A stretch of DNA of 64,000 bases from JBFLYH01 sp964630235. Its GTDB lineage: Bacteria; Oederibacteriota; JAAXVQ01; JAUVAV01. Location of the stretch: contig CAZVUO010000001.1 of assembly GCA_964630235.1 (NCBI GenBank), forward strand, positions 868,001-932,000, in the 5' to 3' direction. Of the stretch, positions 31,814 to 41,310 are shown in pieces. Both the position numbers and the translations under genes were made by a program. Position 1 is the first letter of the stretch, and every line of letters begins with the position of its first letter. The notes under the pieces are model-generated. The model was not told the DNA's origin. It worked only from the letters and a program-made list of their open reading frames with translations, and made no database searches.

Positions 31814-34651
31814 ATGGTATATTCAGACCTCATGAAGCCTTCCTGTTTTTTGCTGGCGTTTTGGGTTTTATCCCTGGCTGTCCTGCCCGCGGTTTCAGAA
31901 GCCCGCCACGACCCCGGCCAAGCGTGGCGCGAGCTGGCTACTGAACATTTTCTTATCATTTATCCCCAGGCGCAGGCCCAGGCCGCGGCCCGCGCCGCCG
32001 CGTGGGCCGAGCGCATCTATCCTCAAACGCGCCAGCTGTTCGGTTACGCGCCGCCCGGGCGCACGCCCGTGGTGCTCTCGGCTGGCCGCGACGTGGCGAA
32101 CGGCCTGGCCCAGGCCGTGTACCGCAAACTGGAGCTGGACCTGACCGCGCCGGAGAGCAAATCCTTCGGGCCGCGCGACGAGGAGTGGCTGGCCCTGGTG
32201 CTGCGGCATGAGTACGCGCACCTGTGCCACGGCATGCGCGCTGAAGGCCTGACCGCGGTCCTGGCCGCTGTTTTCGGCGAAGTGAACGGGGGCAATCTGG
32301 TGGCGCCGCGCTGGTGGGTCGAGGGTCTGGCCGTGTACGCGGAGACCGAGCTGTCCCCCGCAGGGGGAAGGGGCCGCAGTCCGTGGCGCGACCTGGAGCT
32401 GGCCGCTAATCTGCTCTCGGCCGAACCCTGGAGCCTCGGCCAGATGGACAATGACCCGGTCTGGGCCTATCCGGCTGACCGCGTGTATGTGCCGGGGTAT
32501 GACCTGATTAAGCAATTGGAAGCAGATACCGCGGCGCCGGACCTGATCAGCCGCCTTTCCGGCCGCCAGAGCGCCTGGCCGCTGTTCGGCCTGCTGGACA
32601 CGTGGCCGGCGGTCACCGGACGCGCGGCGCATGACGTGTGGCAGGAGGTCCGGGACCGCAGGACCGCGGAATTCCGGCAACAGCTCGGCGAGGACCGGCC
32701 AGCCATGGCCGGCGCCCGGATCGCGGCCGAGGACCCAAAAGCCGTTTTCAGCCAGCCCAAGTGGACCAGGAGCCAGGGACTCGTGGCCTACCGCCGCAGC
32801 CAGGACCAGGACGCTGCCTTGATGCGCCTCGACACCATGGCCGTGGCCGGCAGGCTGGACCTGCCTCTGCACCGCTACGACTACGAACCCGGGCAGGACT
32901 GCTTCGTCTATGCGCGCCTGCTCATGGACCCGGTCTATACCTCCACGCTGACCGCGGATCTTTTCCAACGCACAGTGTCCGGGGAAGAACGCCGCCTGAC
33001 GCGCGGCAGCCGCGCCTGGTCTCCGACTTTATCCGCGGATGGCCGGGTGGCCTGCGTGGTCAACACGTTCGGCGCCACGCGCCTCGGGCTGGTGAACCGC
33101 GAACGCGGACAGGTGGACCTGATTCCCGGTCCGGCCGGCGCGAACTACGCGTCGCCCGCATGGTCGCCGGACGGCCGGCGCCTGGCTGCCAGCGTGCGTT
33201 TGGACGGAAGGCAGGACATCTGCCTGGTGGACCCGTTCACTGGCACACTGTCGCCGCTCACCGGCTGGGACGAGGCGGGCGATTTCGATCCAGCCTGGTC
33301 ACCGGACGGCCAGCGCCTGTTTTTCGTCTCGGACCGCGGCGGCACCTACCAAATTTATGCCTGGGAGTTCGTCGGGCAATCCCTGCGGCAGGTGACCCAG
33401 GCCTGGCTCGGCGCGTTTGATCCCGCGGTATCGGCGGACGGACGCGATCTGGCGTTCTCGGAATACCGGCCGGGTAACACCCAGCGCATCGTCGTCGCGC
33501 CGCTGGATCCCGACGCTTGGAAGGTCTGCGGTCCGCCGCCTCTGCCGGTCCAACCCGAAGCAGAACCGGAATTCAGTCTGCCTCCGGCGGACGGGCCGGG
33601 ATACTCGGCCTGGCCGCATCTCGTTCCCACGTACTGGATGCCGATGGCGGGCGCGGACCAGGACGGTCTGCTCTGGGGCGCGGCCTCGGGGCGGCAGGAT
33701 CCCCTGGGTCTGCACAGTTGGTGGCTGCAGGCGCTCTGGCAGCCACTCTCGCGGGAAGTGTACGCCGAGGCGTCGTATACCAACCAAGAGACGCCGTTTC
33801 TCTTGACCCTGCGGCTGTTCCGCGAGCCGCGCAGCCGCTACGGCCGTCCCGGAGGACTGGACCGTGAAAGCTGTTTCTGGTACCGCGTGCTGGGCGCCGG
33901 CCTGCAGGCCCGGCTGCCCCTGGTCCTGCAGGTCGGCGCTGACCGGTTCACCAGCCTGACATTGGACGCGGGCGCTGAGGCGGTGAAGCTCGCGTCGGAC
34001 GCGCCCGGCCTCTTCGCCTCCTCGCAGGCCTGGACCTGGCGCGGGGGCGCATCTTTTTTCAGCGGGGTTCAGCATGACCGCGATCCTTTTCCCCTGCTGG
34101 GTCTGCTGGGGTCGGCCGCGTATCATGCGGCCGGGCCGAACCAGTGGTTCGACGGCCGGGCGTTGACCTGGATGGGCGAAGGGTATTTCCCGGCCGGTCT
34201 TCCTGGACACGCTTGGAAACTGGGAGGCCGGGGCATGGCCCGGAGCGGCGTTTTGCCGGACGCGTGGGCCGGCCAGGGCCCCCTGGGCTGGGGCGGCGGC
34301 GACTTCACGTCCGACCGCGTGCTGACCCTGAGCGCCGCCTACCGCCTGCCCCTGGCGCATCTCGACGATGGTCCGGGGCTGTTTCCGTTCTTTTTCCACG
34401 CGTTGTGGCTGGAGGCCGTGGCCGAGCAGGGAGCGGGCTGGGACGGCGGTTTGACGTGGACGCAATGGCAGGAGCGCGGCAAGACCTCGCTGGGCGCGGC
34501 CCTGCATGTGGACACGCGCTGGTTCTGGTACCTGCCGGGCCGGATCAGCGCGACCGCGGTCTACCGGCCGCAGGACCGCGGCTGGTGGGGCGGCCTCTCC
34601 CTGGCCGTCGGCAGCCTGGGCGTTGCCGTGCAGCAGGTGCCAGGGTACTGA
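31814..34651 (+). CDS. Gluzincin metallopeptidase / TolB-like propeller / outer-membrane barrel fusion
   Basis: 945 aa. The signal peptide (LLAFWVLSLAVLPAVSEA) is followed by a peptidase domain: LRHEYAHLCHG gives HExxH (H132-H136), and WWVEGLAVYAE gives the third ligand E170, the gluzincin arrangement. A PD40/TolB-type propeller spans ~390-560 (YASPAWSPDGRRLA, FDPAWSPDGQRLFFVSDRGG, FDPAVSADGRDLAF). From ~600 to the end, amphipathic strands and aromatics indicate a membrane barrel. ATG 31814 has GGGAG just upstream; 31832 is an alternative. It precedes mfd by one base but shares no obvious function with it. Confidence 0.82.
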   Translation: MVYSDLMKPSCFLLAFWVLSLAVLPAVSEARHDPGQAWRELATEHFLIIYPQAQAQAAARAAAWAERIYPQTRQLFGYAPPGRTPVVLSAGRDVANGLAQAVYRKLELDLTAPESKSFGPRDEEWLALVLRHEYAHLCHGMRAEGLTAVLAAVFGEVNGGNLVAPRWWVEGLAVYAETELSPAGGRGRSPWRDLELAANLLSAEPWSLGQMDNDPVWAYPADRVYVPGYDLIKQLEADTAAPDLISRLSGRQSAWPLFGLLDTWPAVTGRAAHDVWQEVRDRRTAEFRQQLGEDRPAMAGARIAAEDPKAVFSQPKWTRSQGLVAYRRSQDQDAALMRLDTMAVAGRLDLPLHRYDYEPGQDCFVYARLLMDPVYTSTLTADLFQRTVSGEERRLTRGSRAWSPTLSADGRVACVVNTFGATRLGLVNRERGQVDLIPGPAGANYASPAWSPDGRRLAASVRLDGRQDICLVDPFTGTLSPLTGWDEAGDFDPAWSPDGQRLFFVSDRGGTYQIYAWEFVGQSLRQVTQAWLGAFDPAVSADGRDLAFSEYRPGNTQRIVVAPLDPDAWKVCGPPPLPVQPEAEPEFSLPPADGPGYSAWPHLVPTYWMPMAGADQDGLLWGAASGRQDPLGLHSWWLQALWQPLSREVYAEASYTNQETPFLLTLRLFREPRSRYGRPGGLDRESCFWYRVLGAGLQARLPLVLQVGADRFTSLTLDAGAEAVKLASDAPGLFASSQAWTWRGGASFFSGVQHDRDPFPLLGLLGSAAYHAAGPNQWFDGRALTWMGEGYFPAGLPGHAWKLGGRGMARSGVLPDAWAGQGPLGWGGGDFTSDRVLTLSAAYRLPLAHLDDGPGLFPFFFHALWLEAVAEQGAGWDGGLTWTQWQERGKTSLGAALHVDTRWFWYLPGRISATAVYRPQDRGWWGGLSLAVGSLGVAVQQVPGY

Positions 34652-34652
34652 T

Positions 34653-37600
34653 ATGGCGCTCAGGGCTCTGCTCACCAAACTTCATCAAGACCCCCAGTTC
34701 ACCGAACTCTGCCGCCTGCTGTCGCAGGGCCCCAAGCCCCAGGCGTGGGCCCTGGGCTGGTGGGGCGCGGCCTATTCGTATCTCTGGTCCGGGGTGCGGG
34801 AGCAGGTCCGCCGGCCTCTGCTCCTGGTGGTGCCCACGCAGGACGAGGCCCGGCGCCTGTACGACAAGTTCCGGATCTTTTTAGAGCACCCGGACCCCGA
34901 ACGGGAGGAGTTGTTCCTGTTCCCGGGGCGGGAACTCCTGCCCTATGAACACAGCCTGCCGGACCTGGAGACCGAAGGCGAGCGCTTGGAAGTGCTGCTA
35001 CGCCTGGCCCGCGGGCAGGCTTCGGTGGTGGTGGCCGCGGCCGAGCAGGTGCGCGAGGCGCTGCCCGCGCCCGGCTGGCTGCTCGGCCGCTGCCTGACCC
35101 TGGCCAAAGGCCAGTTCGTGGACCGCGACAAGCTTTTGGCCGACCTGGTGGAGCGCGGCTATGTGCGCGAAAGCATGGTGGAAGCGCGCGGCCAGGTGGC
35201 GGCGCGCGGCGGGATCGTGGATATTTTTCCGCCGGCCGATCTCGCGCCCTGGCGGGTCGAGTTCGCCGGTTCGGAGATCGTAAGCTTGCGCCGCTTCAGT
35301 CTCCAGCCCGACGAGCCGGCGCCGGCGGGAACGGCGCAGGAAGCCGGCATCACGCCGGCCCGATTGTTCGCTCCCGCAGCCGAGGAAATCAAGCAGGGTC
35401 TGGCGCGGCTCACGCGCCAGCACGGCACAGCCGCGGTCGCGCCCCTGGCCGAAAGCCTGGAGACCGATCCCCTGCGGCCGGGCGCGGAGAGTCACCTGCC
35501 GCATTTCGTGCCCACGGCCTGCCTGCTGGATTATCTGCCGCCCGCAACCGTGGTGGTGCTGGATTCGCCCGGTCTGTGCCAAAAGCAGGCCGAACAGGAT
35601 GACAACCGCAACCATCGCTTGTTCGCGGAGCGCCGCGTCCAGGCCCCGCTTCTGCCTCCGCCGGAAAAACTGTTTCTCCCCTTTGCCGCCCTGGGCGCGC
35701 GGCTGGTGGCCGGCGCTTGCGTGCTGACCGGAAGGCTCAAGCAGCAAGTGTGGCCCGAGACCGAGCACTGGCCGCACGTGGCCGGCGTGGTCAAGGGCAC
35801 GGACCCCATGCGGGGCAGCATCGAACTCCTGACGCGCGAAGCCCTGGCCCTGAAGCGCCAGGGACTGGAATTACATCTGGTCACCCACAATCCCGCGGAA
35901 GAACGGCGGCTCAGGCAGCTGCTGGCTGAGCAGGCAGCCACCCTGGAACAGCCGGACCTGCTCGGACATTTTACGTTCCATCTCGGCTACCTGCCCCAGG
36001 GGTTCCAGTACCCAGCTTGCGGGATCGTCGTCTTCTCCGACCAGGAGATATTCAACCGCCACCTGAACCGGCCGCGCGCCCGCCGCCTCAAGGGCGCGGC
36101 CTATCCTTCACAGCCCTTGAGCGACGTGCTGGAGCTCAAAGCCGGTGATCTGGCCGTGCATCGCGACCACGGCCTGGCCCGCTACGGCGGCGTGGTCAAG
36201 CTTGCCATTGACGGCGGGGAACAGGAATTCGTGCTCCTGCTCTACGCCAACGACGAAAAGCTCTACGTGCCCACGGACCAGCTGCGCCTGGTGGAAAAGT
36301 ACCTCGGCAGCGAGGGCGCCCCGCGCCTGAACCATCTGGGCACCGGCGCCTGGGAGCGGACCAAACAGCGCGTGCGCGAGTCCGTGGCCGAGCTGGCGCG
36401 CCAGCTCCTGGACATCTATGCGGCCCGCCAGGTGCACGAGGCCCACGCCTTCGGGCCGGACACGGCCTGGCAAAAGGAGTTCGAGGAGGCGTTTCCCTAC
36501 GAGGAGACCCCGGACCAGGCGCGGGCCATCCTGGAGGTCAAGCAGGACCTGGAGCGGCCCAGGCCCATGGACCGCCTGGTGTGCGGGGACGTGGGCTTCG
36601 GCAAGACCGAGGTGGCCATGCGGGCCGCCTTCAAGGTGACCCAGGAAGGCATGCAGGTGGCCGTGCTGGTGCCCACCACCATCCTGGCGGACCAGCACTT
36701 CGCCACGTTCAAGGAGCGCATGGCCGCCTACCCCCTGCGCATCGAACTGCTCTCCCGCTTCCGCACGCCTGGCGAGCAGAAGAAGGTCCTGCGTGACCTG
36801 GCCCAGGGCGCGGTGGACATCGTGATCGGCACGCACAAGCTCCTCTCCCGGGACGTGACCTTCGCCAAGCTTGGGCTCGTCATCCTGGACGAGGAACAGC
36901 ACTTCGGCGTCAAGCAGAAGGAGAAGCTCAAGAAACTGCGTTCGGTGGTGGACGTGCTGGCCTTGACCGCCACGCCCATCCCCCGCACGCTCTATCTTTC
37001 CGTTTCCGGAATCCGCGACATCTCCGTGATCGAAACCCCGCCCTTGAACCGCCTGCCGATCCGCACCACCGTGGTGGAATATTCCGAGGCCGTGATCCGC
37101 GAGGCCGTACTGCGCGAGCTTGGCCGCGGCGGCCAGGTGTTCTTCATCCACAACCGCGTGCAGACCATCGGGCCCATGGCCGAGCGGCTCAAGCGGCTGG
37201 TGCCCGAAGCGCGGTTCGCGGTGGCGCACGGACAGATGACCCGCGACGAGCTGGAGCCGGTGATGGAACGCTTCATCAGCCGCGGCGAGGACGTGCTGGT
37301 CTCCACGACCATCGTGGAGGCCGGTCTGGATCTGCCCAACGTCAACACCATTCTCATCAACCGGGCGGACGCGCTGGGCATCGCCCAGCTCTACCAGCTG
37401 CGGGGCCGGGTGGGACGCGCGGACCGGCAGGCGTACGCCTATCTCTTCTACCCGGTCGGCGGTGCGGTCACGGGCGACGCGGAGAAGCGCATGCTGACCC
37501 TGCAGGAGTTCACCGAGCTGGGATCGGGGCTGAAGATCGCCCTGCGCGACCTGGAGATCCGCGGCGCCGGGGACATCCTGGGCCCGGAGCAGTCCGGCCA

Positions 37601-38123
37601 CGTGACCGCCGTGGGATTCGAGACCTATTGCGGCCTGCTGGAAGAGGCGGTGCGGGAGCTCAAAGGCCAGCAGCAGGAGGCGCCAGCCGAGGTCCGCATC
37701 ACCCTGGAGCAGGACGCGTATCTTCCCAGCGACTACGTGCCGGACACCATGGCCCGGCTCAACCTGTACAAGCGCCTGGCCGGGGTGCGCACGCCGGCCG
37801 AACTCGGCGCCCTGGCCCGGGAGATCGAAAGTCGCTTCGGGACTTTGCCGGCCCCGGCCCGGACCCTGGTCGAAGTGGCCGAATTGCGGGTGGCGGCCCA
37901 GGCCTTGCGGCTGCGGGAAGCGCACCTGGAATCCAAGCGCGCCCGCCTGCGCTGGCCCAAGTATTACCAGCCGCCCAAAGCCATCGTGGACCGCCTGCTG
38001 GCGGGAGCCTTGAAAAACCTGCGCTTTCTGCCGGGGGAGCAGCCGGGCTTGGAATTCGCCCTGCAAGGCCAGAACCCGCTGGCCGAGGTCAAAAAGTTCT
38101 TGTCCGACATAAATTCCGTGTGA
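34653..38123 (+). CDS. mfd: Transcription-repair coupling factor Mfd
   Basis: 1156 aa. The UvrB-homology region (residues ~1-350, with RELLPYEHSLPDLETEGERL and GGIVDIFPP), the CarD-like RNA-polymerase-interacting domain (LKAGDLAVHRDHGLARYGGV), the helicase core (P-loop GDVGFGKTE at ~645, DEEQHFG at ~746, LTATPIPRTL) and the C-terminal TRCF domain are all present. It removes stalled RNA polymerase and recruits UvrA. It is followed by three SurA/PpiC genes. Confidence 0.97.
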   Translation: MALRALLTKLHQDPQFTELCRLLSQGPKPQAWALGWWGAAYSYLWSGVREQVRRPLLLVVPTQDEARRLYDKFRIFLEHPDPEREELFLFPGRELLPYEHSLPDLETEGERLEVLLRLARGQASVVVAAAEQVREALPAPGWLLGRCLTLAKGQFVDRDKLLADLVERGYVRESMVEARGQVAARGGIVDIFPPADLAPWRVEFAGSEIVSLRRFSLQPDEPAPAGTAQEAGITPARLFAPAAEEIKQGLARLTRQHGTAAVAPLAESLETDPLRPGAESHLPHFVPTACLLDYLPPATVVVLDSPGLCQKQAEQDDNRNHRLFAERRVQAPLLPPPEKLFLPFAALGARLVAGACVLTGRLKQQVWPETEHWPHVAGVVKGTDPMRGSIELLTREALALKRQGLELHLVTHNPAEERRLRQLLAEQAATLEQPDLLGHFTFHLGYLPQGFQYPACGIVVFSDQEIFNRHLNRPRARRLKGAAYPSQPLSDVLELKAGDLAVHRDHGLARYGGVVKLAIDGGEQEFVLLLYANDEKLYVPTDQLRLVEKYLGSEGAPRLNHLGTGAWERTKQRVRESVAELARQLLDIYAARQVHEAHAFGPDTAWQKEFEEAFPYEETPDQARAILEVKQDLERPRPMDRLVCGDVGFGKTEVAMRAAFKVTQEGMQVAVLVPTTILADQHFATFKERMAAYPLRIELLSRFRTPGEQKKVLRDLAQGAVDIVIGTHKLLSRDVTFAKLGLVILDEEQHFGVKQKEKLKKLRSVVDVLALTATPIPRTLYLSVSGIRDISVIETPPLNRLPIRTTVVEYSEAVIREAVLRELGRGGQVFFIHNRVQTIGPMAERLKRLVPEARFAVAHGQMTRDELEPVMERFISRGEDVLVSTTIVEAGLDLPNVNTILINRADALGIAQLYQLRGRVGRADRQAYAYLFYPVGGAVTGDAEKRMLTLQEFTELGSGLKIALRDLEIRGAGDILGPEQSGHVTAVGFETYCGLLEEAVRELKGQQQEAPAEVRITLEQDAYLPSDYVPDTMARLNLYKRLAGVRTPAELGALAREIESRFGTLPAPARTLVEVAELRVAAQALRLREAHLESKRARLRWPKYYQPPKAIVDRLLAGALKNLRFLPGEQPGLEFALQGQNPLAEVKKFLSDINSV

Positions 38124-38160
38124 TATAACCAGTTAATTGAAGTATTGCGAGGAGGCACGC

Positions 38161-38850
38161 ATGAAGCGTAAGACCTGGCAGGGCCTGGTTCTGGCGGCCG
38201 CCGGTGGGTGGCTGTGGGTGTCGGGTTGCGGTTCAAGCGACCAGAAAGTGCTGGCCGTGGTGGGCAGCCAAAAGATCACCGTCTCGGATTTCAAACAGGC
38301 CATTGGCAATCTGCCGGAGAACTATAAAATCCTGGCGGCGTCCTATAATGGCAAGCGCAAGATCCTCGACAACCTGGTCAAAAAGGAGCTTTTGGTCATG
38401 GAGGCCGAGCGCCGCGGCTATCCGAAAGACCTCGACGTCAAGGACAAGATGCGGGAGCTCCAGGACAAGGCACAAAGCGAGTTCAAACAGCGTTTGGCGG
38501 ACATGCAGCAGCGCGGCAAATCACTGCCCCGGCAGGTGTATGAAAACGTTTTGCTTTCGGAGCTCAACCGCCGCCTGAAGGCCGAAGGGGCCGAGGGCGT
38601 TGAGGTCCAGGAACAGGAGATCAAGGAGTATTACGAAGACTACGCGCGGAAGCTGAAGGTGCTCAACCCAGCCGCGAAAGTACCGGCGCTGGCCGCCGTG
38701 CAGAAGCAGATCCACGCCATTTTGGTGGAAGAGAAGCTGATCGGAAAACTGCAGAAACAGCATTCCGTGGAAGTCAAGGAAACCCTTTTTCGGGAACTGT
38801 ACGGCGACAGCAGTCAGGACCTGATCATAGACGATACCGGCAAACGCTGA
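38161..38850 (+). CDS. SurA-N-like lipoprotein lacking a PPIase domain
   Basis: 229 aa, GAGGAGG upstream. The lipobox WVSGC is followed by KVLAVVGSQKITVSDFKQAIGNLPENYK and a helical SurA-N-type chaperone domain (ILDNLVKKELLVMEAERRGY). The parvulin motif (GGDLGW and similar) is absent; the end is a long charged helix (LAAVQKQIHAILVEEKLIGKLQ). It probably acts as an outer-membrane-protein or secreted-protein chaperone in the periplasm. It is the first of three related genes after mfd. Confidence 0.82.
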   Translation: MKRKTWQGLVLAAAGGWLWVSGCGSSDQKVLAVVGSQKITVSDFKQAIGNLPENYKILAASYNGKRKILDNLVKKELLVMEAERRGYPKDLDVKDKMRELQDKAQSEFKQRLADMQQRGKSLPRQVYENVLLSELNRRLKAEGAEGVEVQEQEIKEYYEDYARKLKVLNPAAKVPALAAVQKQIHAILVEEKLIGKLQKQHSVEVKETLFRELYGDSSQDLIIDDTGKR

Positions 38851-39081
38851 TCGCATCCGCGGCAGGGAGCGCAGCCGAGCGGCGGCAGCTGGAAATCCCG
38901 GGAAATGTTCTCCTCTTCTATCCTCGTGCATCATCAGGTTGTTTCAGCTCGCGCGGCGGATGGTTGAAAAATCCGGTTTCGAGCAGTAATAAGGTTTTTA
39001 AAATCCTGAGCGATTGACAATGGAAAATAGACCGCAACTGAGCTTTCTCTATCCTTCGATGGTTCTATTCTCAATTGCTCT

Positions 39082-39122
39082 GGATTCCGAGCGGTCAGTC
39101 GCAGGCTGATCGCCCGGAATCC
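39082..39122 (+). repeat. Stem-loop directly before the ppiC-like gene
   Basis: GGATTCCG (39082-39089) and CGGAATCC (39115-39122) are perfect inverts, with TCAG/CTGA pairing inside. The ends resemble half of the GGATTCCGGC...GCCGGAATGACG repeat family. Confidence 0.5.
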
Positions 39123-39133
39123 TGGGGAGTCCC

Positions 39134-40072
39134 ATGAGAAAAGCCCTGATCATCACCGCCGCGGTCCTTGCCGGGATGGTGCTGTTTTCCCTGGGATACT
39201 GGGTCAAGTATTTTTCCGGCCGGTGGCACGCGCCGCGCGTGCTGGTTACCGTGAACAACCAGGAAATCCTGGAGAGGGACCTGAAACGGGAAATGCGTTT
39301 TCTCCAGGCCAGCGAAGGCGCGGCTTTCTCCACGATCACCCGGGAAGATGTCTTGGACCGCATGATCAACGACCGCCTGATCCTGGATGAGGCGCAGCGG
39401 CTGAAAATTACGGTGCCGGACTCCGCGGTGGATGAATTTGTCGCCAAGTTTTGGGAGGGCTATTCCACGGAAGAAGCCACCCGCCTGATGGCCCAGCAGC
39501 AGCTCAAACCTTCGGACCTGCGCAGTCTGATGCACACCCGGATGCTGGTGGAAGCGACCATCAAACGCGCGGTCGAGGATCCCATCCAAATCGGCGAAGA
39601 CGAGATCGAAGCCTATTACTGGGCCCACATCATGCAATTTTACCGGCAAGACCGGGTGCACGCCCGGCAGATCGTGGTCGAGACCAAGGCCCAGGCCGAA
39701 GCCATCCTGCAGGAGCTGGCCGCGGGCGAATCCTTCGCCAGCCTGGCCCAGCGGTATTCCCGCGGCCCGGAGAAAGACCAGGGCGGCGACTTGGGATGGG
39801 TGGAGAAGGAAGAACTGCCGCAGGCATTCTCCCGGGTGCTTTTCGGGCTCAAGGCCGGCCAGGTCAGCCAGCCGGTGTCCACCCCCTATGGACACCACCT
39901 GTTTCTGATCGAGAGCAAGCAGACCGGCGGCCGGATTTCCCTGGCCGAAGCCAAGGCCCTGATTGCCGAGGATTTGAAACTGCAAAAAATAGAAAAGACC
40001 TTCCAAGGCTGGCTCGAGAACCTGCGGGCCCAGGCCGCGATCGTCATCCATGCGCGTCGAGGTGCGGAATGA
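39134..40072 (+). CDS. Periplasmic peptidyl-prolyl isomerase (parvulin, PpiC/SurA type)
   Basis: 312 aa. One N-terminal membrane anchor (LIITAAVLAGMVLFSLGYWV) is followed by a SurA-N-like helical domain and a parvulin domain at ~175-270 (HARQIVVETKAQAEAILQELAAGESFASLAQRYS, GGDLGWVEKEELPQAFSRVLFGLKAGQVSQPV, quoted in pieces). The isomerase domain looks complete. Its stop overlaps the next ORF by four bases (ATGA). Confidence 0.9.
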   Translation: MRKALIITAAVLAGMVLFSLGYWVKYFSGRWHAPRVLVTVNNQEILERDLKREMRFLQASEGAAFSTITREDVLDRMINDRLILDEAQRLKITVPDSAVDEFVAKFWEGYSTEEATRLMAQQQLKPSDLRSLMHTRMLVEATIKRAVEDPIQIGEDEIEAYYWAHIMQFYRQDRVHARQIVVETKAQAEAILQELAAGESFASLAQRYSRGPEKDQGGDLGWVEKEELPQAFSRVLFGLKAGQVSQPVSTPYGHHLFLIESKQTGGRISLAEAKALIAEDLKLQKIEKTFQGWLENLRAQAAIVIHARRGAE

Positions 40073-41301
40073 GCTGGAGAGGGAAACTTCAAAACAAGTC
40101 ATTGCGAGGAGCCCTGGGTTTTTCAAGGGGCGACGAAGCAATCTCGCTCTTACTGGAAACGAGGGATTGCTTCGCGTCGCTCGCAATGACCCGCGCAAGA
40201 AGGAAGCCGGTATTTCCGGTCGTCTCGGCGGCGGTCGCCTTATGGTTCGGCCTGGCATGTCCCACTTTCGCCGCGACGGACGCGGCCAGCGCCGGCACCA
40301 CGCCCGCGGCCGTCAAGGCCGTGCCCGCGGGCGCGCCGGTGGCCTGGAACCGGATCGAAATCCGGGTGGGCAGCGAGATCATCACCACCCAGGACCTCGA
40401 GGAGCCGATCCGGCAGATCCGCGAACGCCTGAGTCTGGAACTGCGGGGCGCGGAACTGGACGCGAAGGTCGAGGAGTACCGCAAACTCAACCTTGAGCGC
40501 GCCATTGAAAACAAGCTGCTGCTTTTGGAAGCGCAGGAGCAGAAGATCGAGGTGCAGGATTCGGTCGTCGAGGAGCAGGCGGACAAGGAAATCGAAGCCC
40601 TGCGCGCGCAGTTTCCCTCGGCCAAGGCGTTCCGCGAAAAACTCGAGCAAGAGCACCTGACCGAGCAGGATTTCCGCAAGCTCCGCCAGCAGCTCACCAA
40701 GGAGATGATCCTGCGCCAGCGGTTGCTGCAGACGAAAATGCAGGAGCTCAAGACCGGCGCGGAAATTACCGAGGCCCAGCTCAAGGCCTATTATCAGGAA
40801 CACCGCAAGGATTTCCAGCGGCCCTCGCGGGCGCGGGTCAGCCAAATATTCGTGGCCCGGCCGGATACCGGTCTGCCGACCGACGAGTTCACGGCGCGCG
40901 ATCAGCAGGCCCGGACCAAGATCCAGGCCGCCGCGAGCCGCCTGAAGCAGGGCGCGGATTTTGACCAGGTCGTCCGCGAGTATTCGGAACATGCCGCGAC
41001 CAAGGACCGGGGCGGCGACATCGGCTGGATCGAACCCGGCGACACGGGCCTGCGCGAGTTCGAGAAAACGGTTTTCGGCACCCTGCCCCTCGGCAAACCG
41101 TCGGGCGTGGTTGATACGGCCCGCGGATACTTCATCGTCCGGGTCGAGGACCGGCAAAGCGGCGGCCAGATGCCGTTCGAGGAGGTCCAGGGCCAGATCC
41201 GCAAGCTGATCATGGAAGAAGGCTCGGAAAAACGCTACCAGGCCTGGATCGAGTCCCTTAAGCAGAAATACAAGGTCGAGTTTACCGAACAGAAAGGTTG
41301 A
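40069..41301 (+). CDS. surA: SurA-like peptidyl-prolyl isomerase with in-frame repeat insertion
   Basis: 410 aa from the ATG at 40069, or 371 aa from the ATG at 40186. The long form begins MSWRGKLQ and is coupled to the preceding stop. Codons ~10-41 are a 93-bp palindromic repeat, after which a signal peptide starts (TRARRKPVFPVVSAAVALWF...). The SurA domain (NRIEIRVGSEIITTQDLEEPI) and one parvulin domain (RASQIFVA-like ... GGDIGWIEPGDTGLREFEKTVF) follow. The repeat's last bases (gcaATGAC) offer a new start that gives a normal signal peptide. Outer-membrane-protein folding is the expected role. Confidence 0.88.
   Translation: MSWRGKLQNKSLRGALGFSRGDEAISLLLETRDCFASLAMTRARRKPVFPVVSAAVALWFGLACPTFAATDAASAGTTPAAVKAVPAGAPVAWNRIEIRVGSEIITTQDLEEPIRQIRERLSLELRGAELDAKVEEYRKLNLERAIENKLLLLEAQEQKIEVQDSVVEEQADKEIEALRAQFPSAKAFREKLEQEHLTEQDFRKLRQQLTKEMILRQRLLQTKMQELKTGAEITEAQLKAYYQEHRKDFQRPSRARVSQIFVARPDTGLPTDEFTARDQQARTKIQAAASRLKQGADFDQVVREYSEHAATKDRGGDIGWIEPGDTGLREFEKTVFGTLPLGKPSGVVDTARGYFIVRVEDRQSGGQMPFEEVQGQIRKLIMEEGSEKRYQAWIESLKQKYKVEFTEQKG
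40098..40190 (+). repeat. 93-bp palindromic repeat inserted in frame in the surA-like gene
   Basis: Ends GTCATTGCGAG and CTCGCAATGAC are inverted; inner arms are GACGAAGCAATCTC and GGATTGCTTCGCGTC. Length 93 (31 codons) keeps the frame. Same family as 11784-11857. Confidence 0.9.
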
Positions 41302-41310
41302 GATCCACCG

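Noticed and set aside
39015..39020. TTGACA as a promoter for the ppiC-like gene
   Set aside because: No -10 lies at 16-19 bp; the segment instead resembles a diverged short-unit repeat.
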